Assembly: GCA_016711285.1 (NCBI GenBank)
Contig: JADJTG010000002.1
Span: forward strand, 682,001 to 746,000
Source: Sphingobacteriales bacterium
Lineage (GTDB): Bacteria > Bacteroidota > Bacteroidia > Chitinophagales > UBA2359
DNA: 64,000 nt
Direction: 5' to 3'
The notes under the pieces were generated by a model. The model worked only from the letters and a program-made list of their open reading frames with translations, was not told the origin of the DNA and did not search any database. A program made the translations under genes and the position numbers. Within the stretch, counting starts at the first letter, position 1. Each line of letters starts with the position of its first letter. Shown piece by piece: positions 18,294 through 28,160 of this stretch.

Positions 18294-19771
18294 TTAATTA
18301 TTTACTGCAATTTTAGCATAATAATTTTGATTATCTGCTAATATTTTCAATAAATAAATGCCCGCACTCCGATTATTCGGCAGCATTACGCGGTATTGCT
18401 GAGTGTCGGCAGTCGTTTCAGGTACAATCAAATCAAGTACACCACCGTTTATATCCAATAATTGGCAACGCACCTGTGTATGAAATTGAGGCAATTGGAA
18501 ATAAAAAGTACCGCTGCAAGGATTGGGTTGCACCGAAATTGCCACCGTATTGATGTAATCAGGCAATAATCCCACTTCGCAATTGGCAGAAACGCCGCCA
18601 TTGCCGTTGGTTACAATAAACGGAGCAAAAAAATTGCTCATATTGGCAATGTGCAAAGGAACATTTTCTATATAATGAGAAGGTTTATTCACTAAATTAA
18701 TAACATCGGTAATCATAGCACCATTATTTACAATATCATTATAAAAATAGGTGCTGCCGTACCCAGCGATTCAAAATAATCTGCAATGGCACAAGAACCA
18801 TACACATGCGGTAGTAATCCATTGATAGGCTGGCATAAATTAATAGAATTAATAGCGGCAGAAAATCCGGCATAAGCTTTATTATAATTGCAGGGAACGA
18901 CGGGGTCGGCTGTTAAATGATACAAATAAACAGGCGGCTTGCTGTTGCCTTCGTACAAATTCCATATCACACCACCCGTAAAATTAGCCACCCCCTGCAC
19001 ACGGCTGTTGATATTGGGGTTTGTGGTGTTGAGCATTCCTTCCACACTGCCCAAATCGGGGCGCGACAAATCGTAAGAAGACGGCAGACAAGACAACAAA
19101 TCGGTGTCGGGTGTGGGGGCGGCGGCAAGAGCATAAGCTGCGGCAGGTTTTTCGCTTTCTATATCCATGTATCCTACGCCCAAAGCAATAAAACCACCGG
19201 CACTTTCGCCGCCGATATACACATTATTGACATCGGTGGAGTCCATCGCAGCACGGCTTTTCATATAACGTACTGCACCTTTTGCATCTTGTACACCGCG
19301 ATAATAGCCGCGTATAAACTCCAAACTGTCGGCACTATAAGCACATTTTGCACCGGGCAACACATCTAAAGCAGTGCCATTGCCACATAAAGCGTAGGGC
19401 TGATAGGAAGCGGCTTTGTGTGTACCGAGTCTGTAATTGATGCTCGCAACTACATAGCCGCGCTGTGCCATTTCTGCACATACTGCCGGAATAGTACCCT
19501 CCGCTTTATGCCCCCCAATAAAAGAACCGCCATGCACCATTATAAAAATCGGGCGGCGGCAATTTTGGTCGTTGAGGGGTTTATAAATATCCAACTTCAA
19601 TTCAACGGACTCCCCTGCATAATCGGTGGCAGTGCCATAAGGAATATCGCTGTATAGTTTATAGTTGTAGAGTTTTTGCGTATAAGGCAGCGATTGTGCA
19701 CAAACGGGCATTGTACAGAGCAGTTGTATTGACAACAATAATAAAGTTATTATCTGGTTGAATGGTTTCAT
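18294..19771 (-). pseudogene. Secreted alpha/beta-hydrolase esterase with T9SS sorting domain, frameshifted
   Basis: The first part (19771 to 18728) has a signal peptide ending VCAQSLP and an esterase/lipase domain: oxyanion motif MVHGGSFIGG and nucleophile elbow IGGESAGGFIAL. It stops after GTAAPIFIMIL. The next frame (to 18294) has no separate gene start of its own kind: it continues the fold and ends in a T9SS type A sorting domain (VQPNPCSGTFYFQ ... GIYLLKILADNQNYYAKIAV). Adding one base to the five-base run at 18743-18747 joins them as APIFYNDIVNNGAMITDV with no stop between. The intact product would be a cell-surface or secreted carboxylesterase of about 490 residues. A sequencing error is as likely as a real mutation. 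Confidence 0.8.
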
Positions 19772-19943
19772 GAAATTTTATATAAGATGATAAAAAAGAA
19801 CAACTTAGCATATTAGTTACGAAAGATAAAACACATTTTTATCATATTTTAAATTACACAAAAAAAATAGTTTTGATGTGGCAGGTCGAGCGGCTATTTC
19901 ATCGGGATTGGATTGAAAAAATGGAAACTTGTCTCAAAAATCT

Positions 19944-19951
19944 TACATTTG
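19944..19951 (+). promoter_or_regulatory. Candidate -7 box of dut
   Basis: TACATTTG matches TAnnTTTG and lies 47 bases before the ATG at 19998. It lies downstream of any longer in-frame start, supporting the short form of Dut. Confidence 0.5.
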
Positions 19952-19997
19952 CACGTTTTCATCATTTCTTGATTTTTTTGTTTTTTATCCTGTTTTT

Positions 19998-20429
19998 ATG
20001 CAAATATCCATCGTCAATACTTCGCCCCACCCGCTGCCCCAATACCAAACCGAAGGTTCGGCAGGTATGGATTTAACGGCTTTTTTGCAGGAGCCGCTCC
20101 TGCTGCAACCTTTGGGGCGAGCCTTAGTGCCCACGGGTTTGTTTATTGCTTTGCCGCAGGGTTTAGAGGCTCAAATTCGCCCGCGCAGTGGTTTGGCTCT
20201 CAAAAAAGGTATCACATTGCTCAATAGTCCGGGTACTATTGATAGCGACTATCGCGGCGAAATAAAAGTACTGCTCATTAATTTGTCGCAAGATGCTGTG
20301 CTTATTCAAGATGGGGAGCGCATTGCGCAAATGGTAATACACCGCTACGAGTGCATACAATGGCATACAGTGGAAGTGTTGGAAAATACACAGCGCGGAG
20401 CAGGGGGATTTGGGCACACGGGCGTATAG
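19998..20429 (+). CDS. dut: dUTP diphosphatase
   Basis: A 143-residue trimeric dUTPase, the normal length. It hydrolyses dUTP to dUMP and pyrophosphate, keeping uracil out of DNA and feeding thymidylate synthesis. The five motifs are present in order: [42 protein letters not shown], and the C-terminal [10 protein letters not shown] arm that closes over the neighbour's active site. The ATG at 19998 (MQISIVN) is chosen because a longer in-frame TTG start would lie upstream of the -7 box. A lone gene in the plus direction, followed by a T9SS cargo gene after 195 bases. Confidence 0.96.
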   Translation: MQISIVNTSPHPLPQYQTEGSAGMDLTAFLQEPLLLQPLGRALVPTGLFIALPQGLEAQIRPRSGLALKKGITLLNSPGTIDSDYRGEIKVLLINLSQDAVLIQDGERIAQMVIHRYECIQWHTVEVLENTQRGAGGFGHTGV

Positions 20430-20624
20430 CAGAATATATTTATAAAATTTGTTATGTTTTTTTTAAAAAATGCTTTATTTTAAAGGTGTTTTTTTTATTT
20501 TATAAAAAATTTACTATAATTTTACCATTATTTATTGGTAAAATACCAAAGCTTTTATCAAAATCTTTAGTATGGAATAATTTTTGCTATCATTTACTGA
20601 ATATTAAAACTAATACAGCAACTT

Positions 20625-21890
20625 ATGAAATGGGTTAACTACTTACTTTTATTCTTTTTTGTTTCTATATATGCTTCCGCACAAGATTGCGAAAGCCAGT
20701 ATTTGGTAACTGTTACTGCACAAGATAATATTTGCAATGGTGCAGCAGCAGGTAAGGCTACTATTGCGAGCAGTGGCTGCCAGTGTATGTTTAGCGGCTG
20801 TGTATTTCAATGGAGCGATGGTACGGCTTTTCATACCGCCGAAAACCTGAAAGCCGGCACTTACACCGCTACCGTCATACACCCCGATGGTTGTACTATT
20901 ACGCGCGAAGTGGTTATTACCGAGCCTGAGCCTTTTATGAACGAGCCGCAGATTACAGCTGTAAAATGTGAAAACAAAGGAAGTATTGTTGCCAAACCCA
21001 AAGAAATGGCGGGCGAGGTGAACTATTACTGGAGTACAGGCGATACTTTGGCAGAGATTGACGGCTTAGATACCGGTTCTTATTGGGTAGTCGCCAGCAA
21101 TTTTTTGGGCTGTGTAAAAATAGATACAATGGTCATTCAGAACGAAAGCACTGCTTTATCTGTAAGTTCTACCCAAATCACCAACACTTGTCAGGAATCC
21201 GAAAACGGTGCTGCTACCATAGCAGTAAGCGGCGGCACTGCTCCTTATAATTTTGAGTGGAACGGCAAACCCGAATTAAATACCGAAACTGCCGACCATC
21301 TGGCAGTAGGCAGCTACAACGTAAAAGTAAGCGATGCCGATAAATGTGTGGGTGAAACAACCGTTGTTATCAATGCTTTAAATCAAGATATCAATGCACA
21401 AGTTGCTGCCGATACGATATGTGCAGGAGAACACGTTTTGATGATTGCTTCCAGCGGACAGAATTATCATTGGTCGCCTGTTGAGGGTTTGAATAATGCC
21501 AATGTTGCCAATCCGGTGGCAAGCCCCGAAATGAGTACAACTTATACAGTAAGTGCCACCGATGCCAATGGTTGCATCAATACTGCCACACTTGCCGTTG
21601 AGGTAGAAGTATGCGCCGGCGAAGCCGATTTAAACAACAACCCTACCCTTTGGACCATATCGCCCAATCCTGCCTACCACCAAATTCGTTTGGCAATATC
21701 GGAGGCTCAATTATCAGCCATTCAACAAATGTACATTGTAGATATGCAGGGCACAATTGTAGAAGTGTTTAATAATACCCTTCTCAACAACAATCAGTTG
21801 GATATTGCTATGTTGGAAGCAGGGCTGTATTTGTTGCATATTCAAGAAAACAACGGACAAACCCACCTATTAAAATTCAATAAGTTATAG
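20625..21890 (+). CDS. T9SS-secreted SprB-like repeat protein
   Basis: A 421-residue surface protein. A signal peptide (MKWVNYLLLFFFVSIYASAQ) is followed by repeats of the SprB type with the pattern GT/AP..FQWSDG...NLKAGTYTATVIHPDGC (about 55-105), YYWSTGDT..DGLDTGSYWVVASNFLGC (about 120-165) and FEWNGKPE...LAVGSYNVKVSDADKC (about 190-235). An Ig-like segment comes next (HWSPVEGLNNAN...TYTVSATDANGC). The last 85 residues form a T9SS type A sorting domain starting near LWTISPNPAYHQIRL and ending GLYLLHIQENNGQTHLLKF. Likely an adhesin; SprB itself moves on the cell surface during gliding. Confidence 0.88.
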   Translation: MKWVNYLLLFFFVSIYASAQDCESQYLVTVTAQDNICNGAAAGKATIASSGCQCMFSGCVFQWSDGTAFHTAENLKAGTYTATVIHPDGCTITREVVITEPEPFMNEPQITAVKCENKGSIVAKPKEMAGEVNYYWSTGDTLAEIDGLDTGSYWVVASNFLGCVKIDTMVIQNESTALSVSSTQITNTCQESENGAATIAVSGGTAPYNFEWNGKPELNTETADHLAVGSYNVKVSDADKCVGETTVVINALNQDINAQVAADTICAGEHVLMIASSGQNYHWSPVEGLNNANVANPVASPEMSTTYTVSATDANGCINTATLAVEVEVCAGEADLNNNPTLWTISPNPAYHQIRLAISEAQLSAIQQMYIVDMQGTIVEVFNNTLLNNNQLDIAMLEAGLYLLHIQENNGQTHLLKFNKL

Positions 21891-21917
21891 TATTTTTTGA
21901 ATACAATATATATTGAT

Positions 21918-21953
21918 AAAAAAGAGTTGGCGGATATTTGCCAACTCTTTTTT
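21918..21953 (+). terminator. Rho-independent terminator after the SprB-like gene
   Basis: Arms AAAAAAGAGTTGGC (21918-21931) and GCCAACTCTTTTTT (21940-21953) pair perfectly with an eight-base loop and end in a T-run. Flanking A- and T-tracts let it also serve the convergent oxidoreductase gene. Confidence 0.88.
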
Positions 21954-21973
21954 TATTTTTATCTAAAAAAATA

Positions 21974-23255
21974 TTATGCTTTGCTATGCAACGACAAATC
22001 CCAAGCTATGGCATCAGCAGTAATTCTGCCGGAGCGCAATGCACCATTAATAGAGGCATCGTGACAATAATCGCCGCAAATATAAATACCATCGGCAAAG
22101 GGTTTGATGTCGTATTTGTGCGGATAACTCACCGTTTTCTGAAAAGGCAAAGCCGCCGGAATATCGTAGCAGCGCAAAAACTCCCATTCGCAGGCTGCTT
22201 CGCCAAACCAATCCCTTAATTCTTCGCGAACCGCCTCGGTCAAATCAGCTTCGCTGCCGGAGAAAGGTTTGAGTATCGTTATCGAAATTAAATATTTTCC
22301 GACAGGCGCATACGAAGATTGTATTAAATTCGGAACACACAAATTATTTACCAAAGAACTGCGCTGAACCGCCGCATTGAGTACCAGTACCGGCTCTTTA
22401 ACAGGACTGCTGTCGGCGGAAAAATATAAGCATTTTACACCATTTACAGCGTTTGAAATATCCCCTTTCCCTTTCAATAAACGTGCCGCCGCAGGTGCAT
22501 CAGTTGCCAACAATACCAAACGTGTAGTGAGAGTTTCGCCATTTGCCAGTGTTACTGCTCCGTTTTCTACCGATTTTACACGAGTATTGAGCAAAAAAGT
22601 ATCTTCTTTAAGTTTTTTGGCTAATTGTTTAGGAATTGCCTCCATGCCATTTTTAGGCAAAGTGGCATAGCCCGAAGAAAACATTTTAAAAACAAACTCA
22701 AAAGCGCGGCTGGTGGTGCGCAATTCGTTTTCTAAAAATATGCCCCCCATAAAAGGGCGAAAAAAAGTGCGAGTAAAGCGGTCAGAAAAATTCCACGAAG
22801 CCAATAATTCGGCTGTTGTTGTTTCGGGTTGCTGGAAAATCTTTTCTATGGAAAAACGACGCACACGGTTGCGCAACGCCAAAATTTTTACTTTATCGCC
22901 GATATTGGAAAGTGGGTTAAACAAGGAATTGAAAGAATCCAAAGGCTCGCGGAAAGGGTCTGCCAAACGATATAATTTTCCCTGATATTGCACCAAAGCT
23001 CCCGGATAAAACAACCCTAAGCCCAAATCTTCATAATCTAAAATATCCTGCGCTTCGGGATAAGAACTCAACAATACCTGAAAACCTCTGTCCAATAAAA
23101 AACCATTCACCTCATCTGTTTTGATACGCCCCCCTACCCTGTCTTCAGCCTCTACTAATTTGATATTCCAACCTTCATTTTGCAAATGAATCGCTGCCGT
23201 AAGTCCTGCCAAGCCGCCGCCCACGATGATAACATCATATTGCGTCTTTTTTCAT
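21974..23255 (-). CDS. FAD-dependent amine-oxidase/protoporphyrinogen-oxidase-like protein, frameshift at codon 3
   Basis: A flavoprotein of about 425 residues. The Rossmann FAD motif reads VIIVGGGLAGLTAAIHL, followed by VEAEDRVGGRIKTDE and, near the end, IYICGDYCHDASINGALRSGRITAD, the second FAD motif of the amine-oxidase fold. It probably oxidises an amine, carotenoid or porphyrin-like substrate; which one is not visible. In the frame as read, the only start is a GTG at 23224, inside the first beta strand. An ATG at 23255 begins MKK, then shifts out of frame in the six-base run at 23247-23252; with one base fewer it gives MKKTQYDVIIVGGG. The true start is therefore almost surely 23255. Confidence 0.85.
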
Positions 23256-23392
23256 ATAACCATTATATTAGAAACAACAAAGATACGCTTTTTTGGCTCA
23301 AACAGAAAGACACTTCCGTTGCTAAACCGCAAATTCTTAAAAAAGTGTCTTATTTTTGAGCTTTCAATTCAATCGATTTCTCTTTATTTTAT

Positions 23393-24598
23393 ATGAACGC
23401 CTATATTTTAGATGGTATCAGAACACCGGTCGGAAAAATAAATGGTGCTTTGAGCGAAGTGCGCACCGATGATTTGGCGGCTTTTGTGCTGCGCCAACTC
23501 CTGTTACGCCACCCCTCTTTACCTGCCGAGCATATCGCTGATGTATTAATGGGTTGCGCCAATCAAGCCGGAGAAGACAACCGCAATGTAGCACGAATGG
23601 CGACATTACTCGCAGGTTATCCGGTGAGCGTACCCGCCGAAACCGTCAATCGCCTTTGTGCTTCGGGTATGGCAGCCACTGTGCAGGCGGCGCGTGCCTT
23701 GCAGGTAGGCGATGGCGACTTATATGTGGCGGGTGGTGTAGAACACATGACGCGTGCTCCTTATGTATTGTCAAAAAGTGCTGCTCCTTTCGGCAGAGAT
23801 GTACAACTGTACGACTCCTCTTTCGGGTGGCGTTTTGTTAATCCTTTGATGAAAGCACAATACGGCACTGATGCTATGGGCGAAACGGCTGAAAACTTAG
23901 CCGAAATGTACCAAATTTCGCGCGAAGACCAAGACGATTTTGCGTATCGCTCCCAACAAAAGGCGGCACAGGCTCAACAACACGGACGTTGGGCGCAAGA
24001 GATTGCCCCGCTATCCATTCCGCAAAAAAAAGGTGCGGCTCTTGTTGTGGCGCACGATGAATTTATAAAACCTGATACTACTTTAGAAGCTCTGGCAGCC
24101 CTGAAACCCGCTTTCCGCAAAGATGGCAGCGTAACCGCCGGCAATGCTTCGGGGCTGAATGACGGGGCGGCGGCTTTGTTGCTGGCTTCGGAGCGCGGCG
24201 CGGCGCAGTATGGCATCAAACCACTGGCGCGTATTGTGAGCAATGGTGTGTCGGGTATAGAGCCGCGTATTATGGGCATCGGACCGGTGGAGGCGAGCCG
24301 CAAAGCCTTGGCAAAAGCAGGATTGACTCTCAAAGATATGGATATTATAGAAATCAACGAGGCTTTTGCAGCGCAGGTGTTGGCTTGTACCCGCACGATG
24401 GGCATCGCCGACAAAGACCCACGCATCAATCCAAATGGCGGTGCTATTGCTTTAGGACACCCGCTCGGCATGTCGGGAGCGCGTATTTTGCTCACAGCAG
24501 CCCTGCAATTACAACAACAGCAAGCACAATATGCGCTTTGCACGATGTGTATAGGTGTAGGGCAAGGATATGCGGTGGTGTTAGAAAATGTGAAATAA
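23393..24598 (+). CDS. pcaF: Acetyl-CoA acyltransferase, closest to 3-oxoadipyl-CoA thiolase
   Basis: A 401-residue thiolase. Catalytic residues: C89 in NRLCASGM, H356 in GHPLGMSGAR and C386 in CTMCIGVGQG, with the NEAFAAQ motif between. Long stretches such as GCANQAGEDNRNVARMATLLAG and WRFVNPLMKAQYGTDAMGETAEN are the pattern I know from PcaF/PaaJ, which cleave 3-oxoadipyl-CoA into succinyl-CoA and acetyl-CoA at the end of aromatic-acid breakdown. None of the other paa or pca genes is in the window, so a general beta-oxidation thiolase role remains possible. The ATG at 23393 matches the family start. Confidence 0.88.
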   Translation: MNAYILDGIRTPVGKINGALSEVRTDDLAAFVLRQLLLRHPSLPAEHIADVLMGCANQAGEDNRNVARMATLLAGYPVSVPAETVNRLCASGMAATVQAARALQVGDGDLYVAGGVEHMTRAPYVLSKSAAPFGRDVQLYDSSFGWRFVNPLMKAQYGTDAMGETAENLAEMYQISREDQDDFAYRSQQKAAQAQQHGRWAQEIAPLSIPQKKGAALVVAHDEFIKPDTTLEALAALKPAFRKDGSVTAGNASGLNDGAAALLLASERGAAQYGIKPLARIVSNGVSGIEPRIMGIGPVEASRKALAKAGLTLKDMDIIEINEAFAAQVLACTRTMGIADKDPRINPNGGAIALGHPLGMSGARILLTAALQLQQQQAQYALCTMCIGVGQGYAVVLENVK

Positions 24599-24629
24599 AG
24601 AAAAATAATACCATTAGCAGCACCCAACA

Positions 24630-25172
24630 ATGAGTTCTGATAAATTCTTTTTCAGGCAGGCTGAAAATATTGATTTTGACAAAATTTTTGAATTATACCA
24701 ACGTGTCAGCAAAAAAATTGGAGGTCTTGCCAGAGTTGAACCTGAAATAACGGCGAGTTATATTCAAAATTTTATGCAAAAATCGGCACAAAATGGAGTG
24801 CAGTTTGTCATCAGCTCAACCAACAATGAGGCAATTATTGGCGATATTCATTGCTACCGACCCGAAGCAGGTGTATTTGGGCATATATTCAGCGATTTAA
24901 CCATTGCAATAGACCCCGACTATCAAGGAAAAGGATTGGGTAAATTGCTGTTTCAAACCCTCCTTGATTATATCGTACAAAATAGAAAGGATATTCTCAG
25001 AGTTGAGTTAATTGCGAGAGAATCCAACATAAAAGCAATAAAAATGTACGAAAATCTTGGATTTAGCACGGAAGGACGATTGGAACGGAGAATAAAAAAT
25101 TCAGACGGTACTTTTGAGGCAGATATACCTATGGCTTGGTTTAATCCCAACTTTAATAAAGAGCCAAAATAA
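24630..25172 (+). CDS. GNAT-family N-acetyltransferase
   Basis: A 180-residue GNAT protein. The acetyl-CoA-binding motif A is DLTIAIDPDYQGKGLGKLLFQTLLDY (Q/R-x-x-G-x-G/A as QGKGLG), followed by RVELIARESNIKAIKMYENLGFSTEGRLERRIK, typical of the RimI/RimJ-like group. It transfers acetyl from acetyl-CoA to an amine of unknown identity. It starts 31 bases after the thiolase stop on the same strand, so it may share its transcript. Confidence 0.9.
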   Translation: MSSDKFFFRQAENIDFDKIFELYQRVSKKIGGLARVEPEITASYIQNFMQKSAQNGVQFVISSTNNEAIIGDIHCYRPEAGVFGHIFSDLTIAIDPDYQGKGLGKLLFQTLLDYIVQNRKDILRVELIARESNIKAIKMYENLGFSTEGRLERRIKNSDGTFEADIPMAWFNPNFNKEPK

Positions 25173-25257
25173 AAACGCTGCTCCTGCTGCTTTTGCAGCC
25201 GTGCATCATACAATAGAATACCGATTCTTTATTATAAAAGAAAATATAATGCGATTT

Positions 25258-26061
25258 TTAGTTTACGAAGTAATCGCTTTTGCCGATACCTGTAAAAATG
25301 GGCAAAATCCACGCAGCACGCAAACCCAGCAGCACATCTAAACGCGCTTCATTTTCGGAGCGTTGGAGGTCAAACGTATAACTGCGGCGGTTGCGGGTAA
25401 AGGCTTCGGTAGCGTCAATACCCAGCAAAAAATACACACGTTTGCGCGGGTTGAGGTGCATATAGCCTACAAATTGTGTAAGTGCCATTCCGTTGGTAAG
25501 GCGGTCGTAGCCTTTTATATAATCGCCTAAAAACTGCGGCACGGCATTGTCCATTTCCTGAATAAAAATTTTGTGCTGCAAAAAACCACCTCCCAACATC
25601 GCTACAATTCCTCCCGCCGGACGTTTTGTATTGAACGGAAACCATTTTCCAGCGCGTATGGAGTACGAAAATCCACTTTCGCGAAACTCTATATTTGCCG
25701 GACGACCGACTGTATTGGTAATATTCCCTTGCGGATTATAAAGAAAATAAGCTAATGAATCTTCTTTGATGGTCGTACCAAAAATATAGCTCCCTTCGCC
25801 ACCTATGATAAAATTATTTTTATTTTTTCGCCAAATCGCCCCACCTATTGCCGCGCTCCAGCCGAAGCGTTTCGCCATATCAGCGACGGGCAACTGAAAC
25901 CCAAAACCTATCGGAAACAAAAAAGCATTGCGTTTTTCAGATACCTCCTCATTTCGTGGCGAAACAGCAGCAGCAGACTGTGCCTGTATTTGCCCACCAT
26001 TCAGCAAAATCAAGAAGAGCAGACAAAAAGATACAATGATATTTTTATTTTTTTTCTTCAT
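25258..26061 (-). CDS. Outer-membrane beta-barrel-like protein
   Basis: A 267-residue exported protein. The signal peptide is MKKKNKNIIVSFCLLFLILL... with cleavage near QIQAQS. The mature part alternates polar and hydrophobic residues with many glycines and aromatics (FGFQLPVADMAKRFGW, IIGGEGSYIFGT, SYSIRAGKWFPF, GIVAMLGGGFLQHKIFI, FLLGIDATEAF, LDVLLGLRAAWILPIF), which fits eight to ten outer-membrane beta strands. The family is unknown to me. It overlaps the upstream lipoprotein-like gene by 17 bases, so the two are an operon. Confidence 0.7.
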   Translation of the reverse strand: MKKKNKNIIVSFCLLFLILLNGGQIQAQSAAAVSPRNEEVSEKRNAFLFPIGFGFQLPVADMAKRFGWSAAIGGAIWRKNKNNFIIGGEGSYIFGTTIKEDSLAYFLYNPQGNITNTVGRPANIEFRESGFSYSIRAGKWFPFNTKRPAGGIVAMLGGGFLQHKIFIQEMDNAVPQFLGDYIKGYDRLTNGMALTQFVGYMHLNPRKRVYFLLGIDATEAFTRNRRSYTFDLQRSENEARLDVLLGLRAAWILPIFTGIGKSDYFVN

Positions 26062-26527
26062 TTTTCCACTGAAAAATAAAATCCTCCTGACTCTGTGTAA
26101 AATGCAGATGAAAACCGCGCACTGCTCCCATCGGTTTCAAGGCACTCAACTGATAACACAATTGTTTGCGCTGTTCTTCGCGGCAGGGTTTTTTATCGGT
26201 TTCCACTCTTTGTATTTCTACGGTAGTTTGCGGCGGCAGCGACTTTGCGGCAGCACCATTCCATACCAAATCAAAAGTATCATCGGCGCAGCCTGTATAG
26301 CGCACATCTAAAAGCAGCGCATCGCCGTTTTGACTGATTTTTTCGATGGAGAGGTAGGCGTGCAAATTGCCCCGCATAATTTCGCCTTTGCGCAACTCGG
26401 AGCAGGGAGCAGTCTCTTGTTGCTCTTTTTGAAGAGAGGTTTCCTCTTTTGCGGCGGGCAGCGTTTTTTTCATTTTAGAACAAGTGTTAATCCATAACAT
26501 CGCCGATAATAAAATATATTTTAGCAT
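26045..26527 (-). CDS. Small exported or lipoprotein-like protein
   Basis: A 160-residue protein with a short hydrophobic start MLKYILLSAMLWINTCSK; C17 could be a lipobox cysteine, but -1/-3 residues are poor, so lipid attachment is uncertain. After a charged linker (AAKEETSLQKEQQE) there is one small domain with three or four cysteines (CSELRKG, TGCADD, KKPCREEQRKQLCYQL) that may form disulphides outside the cytoplasm. No family recognised. Its stop overlaps the start of the beta-barrel gene, suggesting that the two products work together at the outer membrane. Confidence 0.6.
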   Translation of the reverse strand: MLKYILLSAMLWINTCSKMKKTLPAAKEETSLQKEQQETAPCSELRKGEIMRGNLHAYLSIEKISQNGDALLLDVRYTGCADDTFDLVWNGAAAKSLPPQTTVEIQRVETDKKPCREEQRKQLCYQLSALKPMGAVRGFHLHFTQSQEDFIFQWKNEEKK

Positions 26528-26573
26528 AATAATAAAATGTTATTTCTTTGACACGACTATAAAAAAGAAAAAT

Positions 26574-26618
26574 GGCACGAATTGCGATAAGTTATTGATT
26601 ATCTATGCAATTCGTGCC
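26574..26618 (-). terminator. Terminator of tRNA-Leu
   Basis: Arms GGCACGAATTGC (26574-26585) and GCAATTCGTGCC (26607-26618) pair perfectly; in the minus direction they are followed by ATTTTTCTTTTTT. It lies six bases after the tRNA 3' end. Confidence 0.85.
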
Positions 26619-26623
26619 TATTG

Positions 26624-26709
26624 TACAGAAGGTGGGAATCGAACCCACACGATATTTGAGTATCACTGGATTTTGAGTCCAGCGCGTCTACCAATTCCGC
26701 CACTTCTGC
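26624..26709 (-). tRNA. tRNA-Leu (anticodon CAA)
   Basis: An 86-base class II tRNA. The acceptor arms GCAGAAG and CTTCTGT pair, the anticodon stem-loop is CTGGA-CTCAAAA-TCCAG with anticodon CAA, the long variable arm is GTGATACTCAAATATCGT, and the T arm contains GGTTCGATTCC. CCA is not encoded. It lies between proline dehydrogenase and the small lipoprotein-like gene. Confidence 0.96.
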
Positions 26710-26784
26710 GAAAAGTGAGTGCAAAGTTAAGTGCTTTTTTGGTCTTTGCAAATTTTTCAAAAAGAAAATTTTAAAAACTATCTA

Positions 26785-27984
26785 CTATAAAAGTTTGCGG
26801 CGTTCCATTTCTTTTTTCAGTAACGACAACTCGCGCCCCATTTGCCCGCTTACGGAGGTATTTTCTTTGGCGCGGCGTATCAGATAAGGTACTACTTCTT
26901 TAACGGGTCCGTAGGGCATATATTTTGCCACCGAATAACCCGCCTTTGCCATATTAAAAGAAATATGGTCGCTCATACCGTAGAGCTGTGCCGTAATGAC
27001 GTGTATATGGTGCGGCGGCAACTGCATTTCCTGCATCAATTGGCACAAATACAAGCAACTTTCTTCGTTGTGGGTGGCATTGCAGAGGGCAATATCTTTG
27101 ATATGCTGCAAGCAAAACAGTAAAGCGGCGTTGTAGTCGCGGTCGGTGGCAGCTTTGTTGGGTTGTATGGGCGATGGATAGCCTTTGGCAAGGGCGCGTT
27201 CGCGTTCTTTTTCCATATATGCACCGCGCACCAATTTTACGGCATAAAAATAAGAGCCTTGACGTGCCTTTTCGTAGCTTTCTTTGAGAAAGGCGAGGCG
27301 GTCGTGGCGATAGAGTTGAACAGTATTGTAAATAAGTGGTTTTTCTTTGTTGTAAAAAGCCATCATTTCGGTAACAATCTGGTCAATAGCGGCTTGTATC
27401 CAGCTTTCTTCGGCATCAAAATAAAGGCATACGTCGGCATCGTAGGCGGCGCGGCTCACAAATTTTACACGCCTTTTACCACGAAGCCATTCTTCGTTTT
27501 CTTCTTTGGTGAGTTCTTTGCCCGCGCTCACTTTTTCCAGCAACTCAAAGCGCAACAGTCCGGTTATTTTGCTGCTGATAATGTTGATATGTTGGTTATC
27601 GGTGGCATATCGCAGGTTTTTTACTAAAAATTGTGCTGTTTTTTCAAATTCTTCTTCGTTTTCTTTGGCTTCTGCACCGTAATCCAAAATGGTTTTTACG
27701 CTGTATTGTGCCAATTTTTCTATGGGCTTTTTGCATTGCTCCATAGTTTCGCCTCCGCAAAACTGCTCAAAAATAGTGTGTCGCACAATCGCTTGTATGG
27801 GCAGTTGCCAACGAAAAGCCCATTCGGTGAGCATACTGCCGGTGCGCACCAAAGCGGGATTATTCATCAACGAAAACAAACGATAGGCGTGTTTTAAATC
27901 TGTGTCTGTTTTTCCTTCAAAGGCAGTTTGGGTATTATCAAACGACAAAGCGGCGAAGGTATTTTTGGGGTTTTCAACTGACAT
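26785..27984 (-). CDS. Proline dehydrogenase
   Basis: A 399-residue FAD enzyme oxidising proline to pyrroline-5-carboxylate, the first step of proline catabolism. Family features are the TIM-barrel strands with AYDADVCLYFDAEESWIQ, VQLYRHDRLAFL, YFYAVKLVRGAYMEKERERA, ATHNEESC, HVITAQLYGMSDHIS and KYMPYGPVKEVVPYLIRRAKENTSV, the last containing the paired arginines of the active site. It is the monofunctional Bacteroidota form with a long helical N-terminus. The ATG at 27984 (MSVENPKNT) is preferred to an in-frame TTG at 27999. The partner P5C dehydrogenase gene is not in this window. Confidence 0.94.
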   Translation of the reverse strand: MSVENPKNTFAALSFDNTQTAFEGKTDTDLKHAYRLFSLMNNPALVRTGSMLTEWAFRWQLPIQAIVRHTIFEQFCGGETMEQCKKPIEKLAQYSVKTILDYGAEAKENEEEFEKTAQFLVKNLRYATDNQHINIISSKITGLLRFELLEKVSAGKELTKEENEEWLRGKRRVKFVSRAAYDADVCLYFDAEESWIQAAIDQIVTEMMAFYNKEKPLIYNTVQLYRHDRLAFLKESYEKARQGSYFYAVKLVRGAYMEKERERALAKGYPSPIQPNKAATDRDYNAALLFCLQHIKDIALCNATHNEESCLYLCQLMQEMQLPPHHIHVITAQLYGMSDHISFNMAKAGYSVAKYMPYGPVKEVVPYLIRRAKENTSVSGQMGRELSLLKKEMERRKLL

Positions 27985-28160
27985 ATCGCTACAACTCAAC
28001 AGAGATTGAGGGGTGAAAGAAGCATTTTATTGCTGCGAAGTTACGGTTTATCTCTAAAATGGAAAGATGTAATGTTATTTTATTAAAAAAAGTATGTTCA
28101 GTACGAAAATTGTTATTAATGCAGAAAAAAAAGCAAAACTACTATCAACGGTGACTTATA

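Noticed and set aside
18743..18747. Programmed -1 frameshift in the esterase gene
   Set aside because: The run does not form a canonical X-XXY-YYZ slippery site in the reading frame, and no stimulatory structure is evident. A simple indel is more likely.
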